DNA of 64,000 nt from Abelmoschus esculentus (Eukaryota > Streptophyta > Magnoliopsida > Malvales > Malvaceae): contig JAUCBN010000055.1 in assembly GCA_035048815.1 (NCBI GenBank), forward strand, positions 9,766,501 to 9,830,500, in the 5' to 3' direction. Positions 25,316 through 36,889 of the stretch are shown piece after piece; the first letter of the stretch is position 1, and each line of letters opens with the position of its first letter. The position numbers were made by a program, and so were the translations under genes. The notes below the pieces were generated by a model, which ran no database searches, was not told the DNA's origin, and saw only the letters and a program-made list of their open reading frames with translations.

Positions 25316-25815
25316 AGAGATGAGTACGGGTCGGGATGGAACGGATTTTTGGCTCATCCGCACTTGACCTGAAGATTCATACTTTTCGCCCGACATCTGG
25401 CTTGGTCCGTTTTTAGGGTTAAAAAATCTAACCTGACGTGACTCGATTTTTAAGTTTTAAAATTCGACCTGGCCCGACTTGACCTGAATCATTAAAAAAT
25501 TAAATTTTAGGGATTTAATTGTAAAAAATAAAATTTAGGGGTCTAATTATAAAAAAAATAAAATTTTAGTGACCTAATTGTAAACAAATAATTTTATTGA
25601 CTTAATTGTATAAAATATATATATGGAGGGATCATTATTATAGATATCCCTAAAAATATATGAAAAAAATACACTATTAGTTACGGGTCGAGTTAGGTAA
25701 GATTTTTTCACCCCAAACCCAACACTCTTGAAAAAAAAAACTAACCCAACTAGTTCAGATCGAATTAAATCAAAATCCATCTGATTCAGGTTCCGTGTCT
25801 ATCTTTATGTACAAC
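25316..25815 (+). repeat. Dispersed AT-rich repeat, plus copy
   Basis: Begins AGAGATGAGTACGGGTCGGG and passes through 'tagtgacctaattgtaaac', 'gagggatcattattataga' and 'tccctaaaaatatatg'. The region 42140-42590 carries the same order in reverse orientation, which defines a repeat family. It is non-coding. Confidence 0.6.
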
Positions 25816-27185
25816 CCTACTAAATATTTACGTAAAAAGAAAAATAAAACAATGAAATTATTGTTTTTAAAAAATATATATTCTGAACTTTTTTTGTTTT
25901 ATAATCGAGCTTTCAACATCATTGTTTTGAAGTTATAAAATTATTGAAATGATTAAAATCATCTAAAATAAGAAATTTTTCATCGAATGAAGGCTGAAAC
26001 GATAACAAAAAGAGAAATAAAGGTTATATATTCCAAATCTTAGAAAATTTTAGGGATTTTCTTAGAAAGAATAAGATTTTAAAGTGTTATATCAGTATTT
26101 CTTGATGACAATCGACAATAATAATCGTATTTAAAGTAAATTAAAAGATAAAAATTATATTATAAATTTTTAATTTAATTACCAAAATATAAACATCTTA
26201 AAAATTTAGAGACTATTTATGTAATTTGCCCTAAACCTTAAAATAATACAATTAGAATACAAGGGGTCCGACAACTGACGTTTTACACCTGGAAGGTCGA
26301 GAACGTTTGATTTCAACGTGAAAATGACCTGCGACGACGTCGTTGCGTATGTCAGCATGAAATATTCCAATGATCCAACAGCTGTTATGATGCCACGTAA
26401 TCAGTATAATTTTCCAGATTTAATTTCCAAATTGAGGGAACCGATAAATTACTTTTGACTTTGGAAGATTGAAAAGACTTCCTCTTTTCCGTACGTCGCT
26501 TTGCTTTGTGTTTAGTAAAAAAAAAATTAGTAGTCATTTATAATAAATTTTTGTAATATTTAATTAATAAATAAATTAAATATATATATATTTAAAAATA
26601 TAAATAATAAATTTAATAAGAATTGCTTTTTATTCTATCTGACTCGATTTAAACTATTATTTTATCAACAAGATTTTTAATTTTATTAAATACATAAGTA
26701 TTAAAATATTTAATATTTTTTAAAAACAATGAGGTGGGAAGTTGGATTGAGACTATGTAAAATTCGTGAAAAATATATATTTTTTTACCACTAAGATATA
26801 TAAAATAATAAATGTAGAACTTACTTTTGATTCTGAATTTTTTAACAACATGGTCACATCTCTAGGTTATTAAGTTTCTAGAAAGTCAATTATTAAAATA
26901 CATAATCAAGAGATATTTTTTTTCTTTTTTGTAAATGTGGTCTTCAAAATTATTCCAAATTAAAATTGAGTTAGATAGATTTGGTAAAATATAAAATTAA
27001 ATGAACATTTTTAATCGAAAGTATAATAAATCTAGAATAAATATTATGTATCAATATGTATCATTAATTATATGTATCGATATGTACTATTAGTTATTTT
27101 AATAATTTTTAAAATTATGAAAACCTAAACCATGAATATTTCTTTTTAAGATAAAATATGTTAAAACACTTATTTTTAGGAAATT
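25816..27185. other. Spacer with an orphan promoter-like patch at 26270-26520
   Basis: Mostly AT-rich. The patch at 26270-26520 is richer in GC and contains 'gacgacgtcgttgcg', 'gatgccacgtaat' (ACGT core) and 'tccgtacgtcgc', as plant stress promoters do, but no gene follows on either strand within several kb. Confidence 0.4.
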
Positions 27186-27190
27186 GTATA

Positions 27191-30100
27191 TGTAACACTT
27201 CGATCTCGATCCGCAGCATCACATTCGGGTCACCCAAAACTGATCCATCAATTTTTTTTTCAAAACACATGTTATAAAATCTCAAACATCCCATATTTTA
27301 ATGAATTCATAACAAAAAATAAAATAAAAGGGGTTTACAAAATATGAGCTCCATTTCAAAATACATTAATAGACTCAAAATAAAATCTAAAATAAAGATA
27401 CAGACTCGATTTGTGGCAAGGTCTTATAAATACAATAGTCCAAACTAGATTATCAAGTATTGTATTCTTACGCAACCTCGATGTTGGGAAGTTATCCATG
27501 ACGTGCTCCTCCAAAAGCTACTTGTCAACCTACACACGAAAAACACCATAATTCTACACGTTGTGCTAACAAAGCTCATTGGTACATTTCTACTCTACCG
27601 TAATTCATGAATATCATAAAACAAACATAAATGATAATATAGTTAAGAGTGCATAGAAAAGTTTCCAAACTAAGGTTAGTCTCCTAGCCTACCTTAGTTC
27701 CCAAATATTTTTATCTCAAGACAAAATCATATTAAAAGATCAAGCACTATACCAAACTTACCTACTCGATATTACACAACTCATTGAAATACTCGAGTTC
27801 ACACAACCCATCAACTTATAAGCATCGTACCCCAATTACACAACCTTAGGGTATAAAAGTCATCATCCATCAATCCATACAACATACATAACATACTATA
27901 TCCATACCTAGGGGTGGGCAAAAAAATTGATTACCCGATCTCGGTCCTAGACCTGGTAAGACCAGTAGATTTTTATCCGGTATTGGTTCCAGTAAGACCG
28001 GGACTAGATCCAAAATTTAGGTCTCATTCATAACCAGGACCAGGACTGGATCTTGATTTTTGGACTCGGTACCCGGTGGGTACCCAATAGAACCGTGACC
28101 AATATCAAATATTTGGTATTGGTTTTCTTTTGTTTATTTTTCTTATCAAAATTTCTCTTTATGTATGAATATTATGAGTATGACTAGTTTTAAAACTTTA
28201 ATTTTCAAGCCTACAATGTTCTAATTTTATTATTTAATATTATTATCGATGCTTGAATTTTTTTCTTCAATTACTCAATTTTTTTAAGAATAAACTAATT
28301 GATCAGGTACCTGGTATTGGAACCGATTCCCACCAGTAACGAGATCGATTTTAAGACTCGGTGTGACCGGGACTGGTTCTAGTTTTTAGGAACCGGTGGT
28401 TACCGGGATCGGGACCAATACTATTCAAATTGGTCGGGTACCCAGTGTTGCCCACCCCTATCAATACCTATTGGCCCGCGTGTAGCCCTACTCTACCGTG
28501 CTCACATAGTCATCGAGTTTCCTCATGACCACGTAGTTGTCGAGTTGGACCATATCTAGATCAACATACCCATATATATGTCCAGGACATACTTGGATCA
28601 TCATAGCCACAAGTAGTTCGTTCCTGAGGTCATATAGCCCATCAGGTTACTCGAGGTCACATAGCCCATCGAGTTGTTTGATGCTCACACAACCCATCAA
28701 GTTGTATTTCTTTATCCAAATTACCATAGCCACAGATAGGTTCTAATCCCATCCATATCATATAGCCCGTGGATATGTCGGACGTACTAGCTCACACATC
28801 ACAAAGTACACATCCCCTTGATTAAGTGTCCATGCATTGACTCTAGGAAATCCAGATTCCTTTACTATGACATACAAGTAATAAATGTTGCCCAAGCATA
28901 CACAAATATTAACAAGTGATGGTAAACACTTAGACAAAACATTATAGTCACCCAAGTCGTGTCTCCCATAATTAAGGTTAAATAACATTAGATCATCGGT
29001 TCATTTGTAAGATTCTTATTAGGGACCCTGATTACCACATTAAATTACCTGATCTACCAAAGATTCTTAGGGGGCATAATACAAATAAGTCACATATCAT
29101 TTATCAAGTTATTAGCCATAAATTTACATATTGGGATATTAAACTCAATTCATTAGTTTTACACTTTGTTTTATACCTTTAAAGACTCATTGGAACCTTT
29201 ACCTCGAATTATGAAATCTCTAAACGCTAACTCAAAATTCTTAGGCAAATTGCTCTACGTGTACCAATATGCATCATTAGGGTATTGGTACAACCCTCCG
29301 TATCGATACACCCCCTTATTGTACTGATACGCTAACTAGGTTCAAAAAACTTAAAATGTTTACCCGTACCAATACGTTAACCCCCTCATATTGTTACTTG
29401 GATCTGCTACACGGAAGTTTTGTACCGATCTTTCACCTGTATCGGTATATCCTTATGTGCGTATCGATACTCAAAGTCATCTTCAACCAATGGAACAATG
29501 GTACTGGAACGCATCCCCGATTACCGGTACACCTAAACGATTCTGGAATTCAAAACTCGTCTAGGGAACATATCGATACGCTCCCCCGTAAACCGATACA
29601 CACCTCACAAATAACCTCCCAAATTACCTTAGCTTACCAATACGCTCTCAATCTGTATCGGTATACACGCCCATAAATGAAGGTCTGGGTTCGAATTTTA
29701 CATAGAAATCTTACTTAACCTATATGGTTAAGCTCTCAAAACGTTCCTACAAGTTATTTGAAGTGTAATAAGTGGTTTTCTACCAATTTATGTCATTTCA
29801 ATCATTAATCCGAGTTTCACGGGCTCTAAGCTATTCATACACCTAACTAGCATTCTATAACCATACAATCAAGCAAGATAATGAGGCTGACACTAAGCTC
29901 TTGTTACCTTTTTCCTTGCTCCAAGCTTCAAGTCTAACTTTCACAAACTTTGGGGATATTCACCTTAAAGGAAAGATCATCTCTTGCTAATTCTCTTCTT
30001 TGATGATCAAAACAAGATTCTCACTCAATAATAAGAAGATTTCAACTTTCTCTTTAAGCTGGGAATGAAAAGAAGAAGAAGAGGATAGAGAGGTAGTGTG

Positions 30101-30352
30101 AAGACAAGATGATCCCCCTTCACCAAATTTGTAGGATAAATAAATGAATGGGTAAGGAAATTACTCCCTTACCCTTCATTAACCCCTCCCCATTCAAACA
30201 CCACCCAAAAAGCAAGCCCAATAATTAGGAAAACCCATCAAATAAAAACTGAGGCTCAACACGACTCTTCAACTTGAACATTTGTCCCGACATGATGATT
30301 CAAGATTCAAGTCAATACTCAACGTTGATTGGGGGAGAAACGGGTCATTATA
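27191..30352 (+). mobile_element. Probable solo LTR with nested MITE
   Basis: Starts TGTAACACTTCGATCTCG and ends GAAACGGGTCATTATA. It is flanked on both sides by GTATA (27186-27190 and 30353-30357), a 5-bp target duplication as expected for an LTR element. No gag or pol frame is present, so it is read as a solo LTR. A hAT-like MITE at 27909-28460 lies inside, so the LTR itself is about 2.6 kb. Segment 29260-29670 carries GTATCGATAC-type motifs. The last two bases are TA where CA is usual. Confidence 0.55.
27909..28460. mobile_element. hAT-like MITE (TAGGGGTGGGCAA termini)
   Basis: Perfect 13-bp terminal inverted repeats TAGGGGTGGGCAA. Flanks are TCCATACC (27901-27908) and TCAATACC (28461-28468), an 8-bp target duplication with one mismatch. 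The interior, 'accggtattggttcc'-type sequence, has no coding frame. Confidence 0.8.
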
Positions 30353-30479
30353 GTATAAATTAGATTATATGTTCAAATGTTTTAAAGTTTTATTGGAGTT
30401 TTTTTATATTATTTTAATTTTACATTTACATTTGGTTAGGGCTTTAAATGTTTTTTTTTTGAGAAATTTTTTGGTTCAG

Positions 30480-32600
30480 GTTTGGGGTTTAAGACCCAAA
30501 TGTGACATCTATATCAAAGATATTATAATCAATATTTGAAATTCAATTCTTACTGATTTAACCACATTTATCATCGTTAGCACCAAAACATCTTTAAAAT
30601 TTTGAAAAGTTCAACTTCTCTAAGAATCAAACTCGATCATGATTTTACTTTAATGGACCGTTGATAACTTTGTTCACAAAAAGTCGAATTACGATCAAAC
30701 ATATCGTGATTCTAGTTTGTTCACAGAAAGTAGAGCTACAAAAGCTTAGTGGGTACTCTACCGACCGGATCACATCAAACATATCATAAATAAGCATATG
30801 AAGCATGATATAATGACATGGCATGAATACGATGGCACTACCAAAACCGCCTAAACACTGGATAATATGGATATACAAATATCAGCCCATGGCATATGCA
30901 TGTCAAGAGAAGTCAACATATCTCAAGTATATCACACACACACACAAATATATATATATCATATATATAAGTAGTGCGGCTCGTGACCACTAAGCATCAA
31001 GATCATACACTATAAGCAGGGTCTGCGTCCACTAAGCATCGGTATCCTGAATGAGGCCCACGTCCATTAAGCATCGGGATCCTACATCCATGCTTGGAAT
31101 GGTTCATCAAGCATCTTCGAACTGGCCCGCGTCCACTAAGCATCGGGATCTTACGTTCGAAAAATCTTCGAGTGTTACATCACTTTAATCACATATATAT
31201 AATAAAGGGTGTCCGGACCCACCGTAATATAATACATAACTCTAGGCGACCCATCAGCACTAAGCAAGGCCCCTAGCTTATCGTAGCATATATTTATACC
31301 ATCAATACCCATTAGGTTTTCAACACGTATCAAATACATATCGATTTCCAAAACTTTAGCCAAAACCACCTAAAAGAGGTTAGGATGTCAATTTATCGGT
31401 TTTAGTATTCTTTTATAAGCTGAATTAACCTATAGGAGTTCCTAATATAATTTACAGAACCCTCAACTCAACCCTTAGAATTATTGGGCAGAATGCCCGG
31501 CAGTATCGATACACCTATAAAGGGGTATCGAAATACATTCAATATCGATACACCTCCTTCGTGTATCGATACGCTAGGTTAACCCGTTTTGATACACCCC
31601 AAAGAGGCATCGAAATTATTTTCTACTAGATACATTTTGCTATTGGAAGTTCCAATATTGAAACTCGGGATGGGCGTTCCAAAACGCATGCCTTTCTTGT
31701 CACATATTTCTCTTTAGGGTATCGATACACCCACCAAGGGTCTCGATACCCCTACACGAAAAGTACAGTTTTTGAATTCTTAAACACTTAGAACTCTACT
31801 CAACCGATTCCCATGACTCCCAAACCAATCTTACATACTAAGGGAATGATTCTAAGCATGTTCAAGCTCTAAAAATAAAGGTTTATCAACAAATCATTAG
31901 TCCACCATTAAAGGCCATTTAAGCATTCAAACACCAACTATACCATTATACATGCAAACAAATGGAAAAACTATGAATCAATGAATGATGTTTAGGAGTT
32001 GATAAGTAACAACCTTTGCAAAAACAACAACAACAACTTGTGCTCCCAAGCAAGGCTTAATTAAACCTTCTTCTTCCCAAAAGCACTTGAGGGCTCTCCA
32101 ACCTCTTTCTCTACAAGAGAAAGATACACAACGATTAGAAACGTCTTGGGATGATCTCTAGAGCTTAAAAACACTAAAAGAACCAAGATTCTAGCTCTCA
32201 AAACTCATTATCGAACTCAATATTTAACCCCCTCTTAAACCTTTTTTCTTCTCCAAACTTTGCAGCTCCAACCTTGTTTTATAGATCTCTTAGTGCTATA
32301 AAACTTTCTTTACAACAAGAAAACGAGATTCTAAGCAAAAACTCCAAAGACCAAACCTTTACACTCTCTATTTTCTTGCTACAAAGATGAGAAGGATGGG
32401 GAAGAAAAGAAAGAAAGGATGAGATCATGCCTGCAGCTCATAAAACCCCCAACCCCCTCTTTCTCAACTTATTTAGGTAATTACCAAAATATCCTCAGCC
32501 CAACAAAACCCAAAATCACTTAAAATCGGGCCTAAAGCCGAAGCCCAACTCTTCGGGTTAATTCGATACTCGGATCCGAATCCGAATTGTGACAGATCCG
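30480..32600 (+). repeat. Second LTR-like block
   Basis: Same style and order as the solo LTR to its left: 'ccactaagcatcgggatc' repeats (30990-31150), GTATCGATAC motifs (31500-31745), 'aacaacaacaacttgtgctcccaag' (about 32020-32050), then a pyrimidine-rich stretch and 'ccgaattgtgaca' at the end. Exact borders and a target duplication could not be fixed. No pol domain is present. Confidence 0.45.
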
Positions 32601-32673
32601 CTCTCAAATTGCAAATCCAATACCTTTCAAATATGAATTAGATAAAGTTTAACTAAATATGAATTAGATCATA

Positions 32674-32840
32674 CTTTTATTTTACAGGTAAAAATAATAA
32701 AAAAATTATCAAATTTTAGATAATTATTTTAACAAAAAACTTTTATTTTATAGGTAAAAATAATAAAAAATTATCAAATTTTAGATAACTATTTTAACAA
32801 AAAAATTAACATAATTTTAAGTTTTATTTTATAGGTAAGC
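32674..32840. repeat. 66-bp tandem duplication plus partial third copy
   Basis: 'cttttattttacaggtaaaa' at 32674 and 'cttttattttataggtaaaa' at 32740 head two near-identical 66-bp units. A third start 'ttttattttataggtaag' lies at about 32822. Confidence 0.85.
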
Positions 32841-33690
32841 CTAAAGATAAAAGTCATTTTTCATCCACCAATGTATATTAGCCGGCTAAAGATAATTTTC
32901 CATGCTAAGAGAACAATTTTAGTCCACGTTTTCTTTGTCACCAGAGTCTGCGCACGTGTTTTTTTATCTCCTTCTTCACTAGTTCCATTGTACCAAAAGA
33001 CATCACAACAAGGTCCCTGTCAGTCCTTGTATCTTGGCACTCACTATTTCCAGGTAATTGATATATATAAATATTACAATACATTTAGGCAAATAATATA
33101 TTTTTATTTTATTATTTTATTTAATAGACAATAAAACAAGTTCAAGAAACAATTTATACAAAATATAAATGATAAAGAAATAAAATTCTAATCAACACTT
33201 AATCTATTTTTTTAGATAATTTAGATTAAATATTTAAAAAAAATTGAATCACATAGGCATCATAGTATTTAAGTTTTACATTATCTAAAAATCCGAATAA
33301 TAATAATTTTTTTGCTACACTGAGATTTATTATTATCCTGATTATATCTCTTTTGATCGTAGACTAATTTTACATAATTACTTAAATATTCAATATCCAA
33401 AAATAAATTTTATTTAGTGGAGAAATTATTTTATAGGACATTTCAGTTATGTATCTATAAGACCAATCAATCAAATACATCTATTTAATTATTTTATATC
33501 ATCTTTCTTACCAAGTGAATCTTCGATAATATTTATCGTAAGTTAAGTTTAAAAACAGTTTTTATCAAGTGAAAGCTCATTTGATAAAAAATGAGGTAAA
33601 AAAATAATTAAATAAATACATTTGATTGATTGATTCCATGAATGAGATGACGAAAATGACCCATAATATAATTTTTCTTATTAGTGGGAG
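32841..33690. other. AT-rich spacer
   Basis: An 87-residue plus-strand frame at 32871-33134 has no family resemblance and is not supported. Nothing else is seen. Confidence 0.5.
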
Positions 33691-33694
33691 TAAA

Positions 33695-33840
33695 AATCCT
33701 TTGCCACCGATCATGCCTCCTATGCTTCACAAAAATTCAATTTTAAACCATAACTCTAAATTTTACCTCTTAAAACCTAAAAATATATCTTACCTCTAAT
33801 TCTTTAAACCCTAAACTTTAAATCCTGAACTTTTTATTTT
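33695..33840 (-). repeat. Telomere-like dispersed repeat, copy F (reverse)
   Basis: 'aaaccataactctaaatttt', 'taaaccctaaactttaaatc' and related units. It sits about 240 bp upstream of the SIB1-like TATA box. Confidence 0.5.
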
Positions 33841-33896
33841 AAAATAAAAACACTAATAAATAACAATAAAAGATAAATGATTTACATGTTATTACT

Positions 33897-33910
33897 GAGG
33901 TCTTGACCTC
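33897..33910. promoter_or_regulatory. Palindromic W-box-containing site (GAGGTCTTGACCTC)
   Basis: Six-base arms GAGGTC/GACCTC flank TT, and the site contains TTGACC, the WRKY-binding W-box core. It lies about 165 bp upstream of the TATA box of the SIB1-like gene. SIB proteins bind WRKY33 and are stress-induced in Arabidopsis, so WRKY control would make sense, but one site is weak evidence. Confidence 0.4.
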
Positions 33911-34075
33911 AAAAATATTAAAAATTAAAATTCTTTTTTTTTTTATAAATATTTTTCCTTTCTTCCTTTCTTGTAACCTTCCTCTTCCTTTATCAAATAA
34001 TATATTTCCATATCTTATCTTTTTCCACGAAACCACCATTGATTACTACAGAAAATATACAAATTCCACACAATC

Positions 34076-34083
34076 TATATAAA
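34076..34083 (+). promoter_or_regulatory. TATA box of the SIB1-like gene
   Basis: TATATAAA, 116 bases before the ATG, followed by CT-rich leader sequence. Confidence 0.7.
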
Positions 34084-34191
34084 CCCCAAAACCCTAATCT
34101 TCTTCACTTGTAATTTCCCACTTCGATTCCTTTCCAAAAAGGTACTAAAATCTGTTATCTTTTTCTGGGTTTTTTCTTTTTAATTTCATCC

Positions 34192-34629
34192 ATGGATGTA
34201 CTCGGAGTTCATCAAATGAAAAGAATAAAGAACACGAAGAAAAACAGCTCAAAAAAAGATTTGAAAGTCGTCTACATCTCGAGTCCCATGAAGGTCAAGA
34301 CATGTGCTTCGCAGTTCCGAGCTCTGGTCCAAGAACTCACCGGCAAAGACTCCGATGTCGCTGATCGGTTCATCGATAACTTTAGCTACGATGACTCCAC
34401 TCTCGAGAACTCGCCGATGAATTCCGACACGACGAGGGCTGTTACCGTGGGTGATGTTGGTGGTGTTCTTGGCCAACTGCCTTTGCTTAATTCTAGCAAC
34501 GATCAATCTGTGTTCGGTCCATTTGATGATGAATTTATGTCGGAAGGGAGTTTCTTGGGGATGTTTACTTCAAATTTGTTTCATGATCCATCACAGCTTG
34601 ATGCTCTTAGAAGTTTTGGTTCAGTTTGA
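34192..34629 (+). CDS. VQ-motif protein, sigma factor binding protein 1/2 (SIB1)-like
   Basis: Intronless, 145 aa, start in good context (tccATGGat). A Lys-rich N-terminal part leads to KVVYISSPMKVKTCASQFRA and then the VQ motif FRALVQELTG (residues 43-52, FxxxVQxLTG). The tail has acidic patches and a hydrophobic FLGMFTSN segment. The 'YIS(N/S)PMxVxTCASxFRxLVQELTG' block is typical of SIB1/SIB2, which bind plastid sigma factor SIG1 and the nuclear factor WRKY33 in defence. Those proteins are small and single-exon, as here. Targeting to both plastid and nucleus is known for the family and not shown by this sequence. It appears intact and has its own TATA box. Confidence 0.88.
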   Translation: MDVLGVHQMKRIKNTKKNSSKKDLKVVYISSPMKVKTCASQFRALVQELTGKDSDVADRFIDNFSYDDSTLENSPMNSDTTRAVTVGDVGGVLGQLPLLNSSNDQSVFGPFDDEFMSEGSFLGMFTSNLFHDPSQLDALRSFGSV

Positions 34630-34705
34630 TTCATTTGAAATTATGTGATTATATATAATTATATCTAATTAGTATTTATAGCCATGTTCATTAGTTTATA
34701 TAAAA

Positions 34706-35124
34706 TGGATTAACTACAACGGAAGTAACTCAATTATGAGTAGAGTTATATCAGGGTCACTCAATTATTAAAAGTTACGTTTATGTCACTCAACTATGAA
34801 TAAAGTTACATTTAAATCACCCTTCATGTTTTAAAAAAGTTTATCAATCTTGTATTATATTAATTAATGATTTCAAATGAAGTGCTCTAGTGTTAACGAG
34901 GTATACAAGTGATTTAGAAGGAAAAAAAAACAACCAAATTGATGTACTTTTTTAAATATTAAGGGTGACCCAATTGTAAATTTACCCATAATTGAGTGAC
35001 TTAAATATAACTTTTAATAATTAGATGACTTAAATATAACTTTACCCATAAATTAATGACTCAAATACAATATTTATTAATTAGATGACCTAAATGTAAC
35101 CTACTCACTTTTGTAGTTTACCCA
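34706..35124. mobile_element. Inverted-repeat MITE (TGGATTAACTACAA ... TTGTAGTTTACCCA)
   Basis: Ends match as inverted repeats TGGATTAACTACAA and TGGGTAAACTACAA. Sub-terminal 'gtcactcaattat' and 'ataattgagtgac' units are also inverted. 419 bp, non-coding, 76 bp after the SIB1-like stop, so it may lie in or close to that gene's 3'UTR. The element at 57289-58710 has related ends (AGGGTAAA/TTTACCCT). Confidence 0.7.
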
Positions 35125-35556
35125 TGTAAATAATATATATCTCATTTATTCGGATGTATTAAGGTATAGTAAAAAAATTATTTTTTTTCATAATTTATCG
35201 AATAATAATTTATAAATGGGAAAATTAAAAAAAAATTATTTTTCTCTTTTCATACTAAGAATAAAAATTTAAATTTTGAACCTTAAATTAAATTTTAAAA
35301 ATATGTACTATTGAGTATCTACAATTCCTTAAATCATAACTTAAAACCCAAACCCTAATTTTTATTACAAAGAATAATAAGGGCATACTAAAGGACATAT
35401 AATTTCTATCCGTAAGAAACTATTAATCATTCAAGAAATTTAGTTAGATATTTATGTCATATTTGAGTTCATTTTATGTTACATTTGTGTTTAATTGGTG
35501 TATCCTATTTTTTAATTCTATTATAGTAAAATTTTGACTTAATTATAAAATAAGTA

Positions 35557-36347
35557 GGGATAAAGATAATTTTAACCCTTAACGTTTATAATTTTTATCA
35601 TTTTGGTCCTTATTCTTTTTTTTGGATAAATTTAGCTCTTAACCTATATCTTTTTGACAAATAACTTATTTTTTAACTACCATGATCATTGGATCGTTAA
35701 AAATCTAACGATGATGACATGTCACATGCATACGATAATATATTTTAAATGACATGGCATCTAACCTATCAAATATATATATATATATATGAAATATAAT
35801 TTTATTTCAATATAAAATATAAAACAATTAAAATTCAAATAAAATATTAAAAAAATAATTAATTCTAAAATAAAATGCTACTAAACATTCCAAACCCTAA
35901 CTATAATAGAATCAAAATCTTATCTTAAAACAATTAAAATTCAAATAAAATATTAAAAAAACAATTAATCATATTTTTTAAAATAGAATTTTGATTCTAT
36001 CATAGTTAGGGTTGAGAATGTTTAGTAGTATTTTATTTTAGAAATAATTATTTTTTAATATTTTATTTGAATTTTAATTATTGTATATTTTATATTGGAA
36101 TAAAATTATATTTCATATATATATATATATATGTATTTGATAGGTTATATGCCATATCATTTAAAATATATTATCGTATGCATATGACATGTCATCATCG
36201 TTAAGTTTTTAATGGTCCAGTTATCATGGTAGTTAAAAAATAAGCTATTTGTCAAAAAGATGTTAAGGGCTAAATATATCCCAAAAAAAGAATAAGGGCC
36301 AAAATATAAAAATTATAAACGTTAAGCGTTAAAATTATCTTTATGTC
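35557..36347. mobile_element. Foldback MITE with arms of about 380 bp and 9-bp target duplication
   Basis: Left arm (about 35560-35940) and right arm (about 35970-36344) are reverse complements with few mismatches; for example 'ataaagataattttaac' at 35560 pairs with 'gttaaaattatctttat' at 36328. Both flanks are AAATAAGTA (35548-35556 and 36348-36356). Long arms and a 9-bp duplication suggest a Mutator-like origin. The interior is non-coding. Confidence 0.85.
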
Positions 36348-36575
36348 AAATAAGTATTCAAACCATATTATTTTTGACAATAAATACCTGAAGTATTTTT
36401 TTAGTTAAAATAAATGTCTAAAATTTTATTTGTCTTGTTTTAAAGTCAATTGACGCACCTTGACACCTATTTTAACTAAAAATAAAATTTTAAGCATTTA
36501 TTTTAGTCAAAAGATATTTTAAGTATCTATTATAAAAAAAAAATAATTTAGGCACTTATTTTGTAATAAGTTAAA
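36348..36575. mobile_element. Second inverted-repeat MITE, interrupted at its left end
   Basis: 'AAATAAGTATTCAAACC' on the left and 'CAAAATAAGTGCCTAAA' on the reverse strand at the right are matching ends. Inner arms also pair ('gttaaaataaatgtctaaaa' with its complement near 36500). The first bases of its left end are also found at 35545-35556, so the foldback MITE above inserted into this element (see findings). Confidence 0.65.
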
Positions 36576-36604
36576 AATTTTATGTAATACATCTTAACAT
36601 ATAT

Positions 36605-36865
36605 TATAGAAAATGCTGGACAAATAAGTTTGTGTAAATTTTAGTTTACACAAGCTTTTTAATTTTATGGTTTAAAGATAGATTGTGGTTTAGGGTTTAG
36701 AGTGTAGAATTTAATTTTGTGGTTTATGGGTTTGATGGTAGAATTTAAAGTTTATGGTTAGAATTTAGAGTTTAAGGTTTATGGATAAAGATTTAAGTTT
36801 TAGAATTTATAAATTAAATACGAAAAATTATTTATTTTTTTCGTACAATTTGTATATTAAAATAT
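36605..36865 (+). repeat. Telomere-like dispersed repeat, copy G
   Basis: Starts 'gtgtaaattttagtttacac' and 'aagctttttaattttatgg', runs through 'tagggtttagagtgtagaat' and ends 'gtacaatttgtatattaaaa'. Same layout as copy B. Confidence 0.6.
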
Positions 36866-36889
36866 AACTTTTATATTATAATATTTTTT

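Noticed and set aside
32871..33134. 87-codon plus-strand frame in spacer
   Set aside because: No recognisable domain, AT-rich tail, no TATA box or splice-linked exon.
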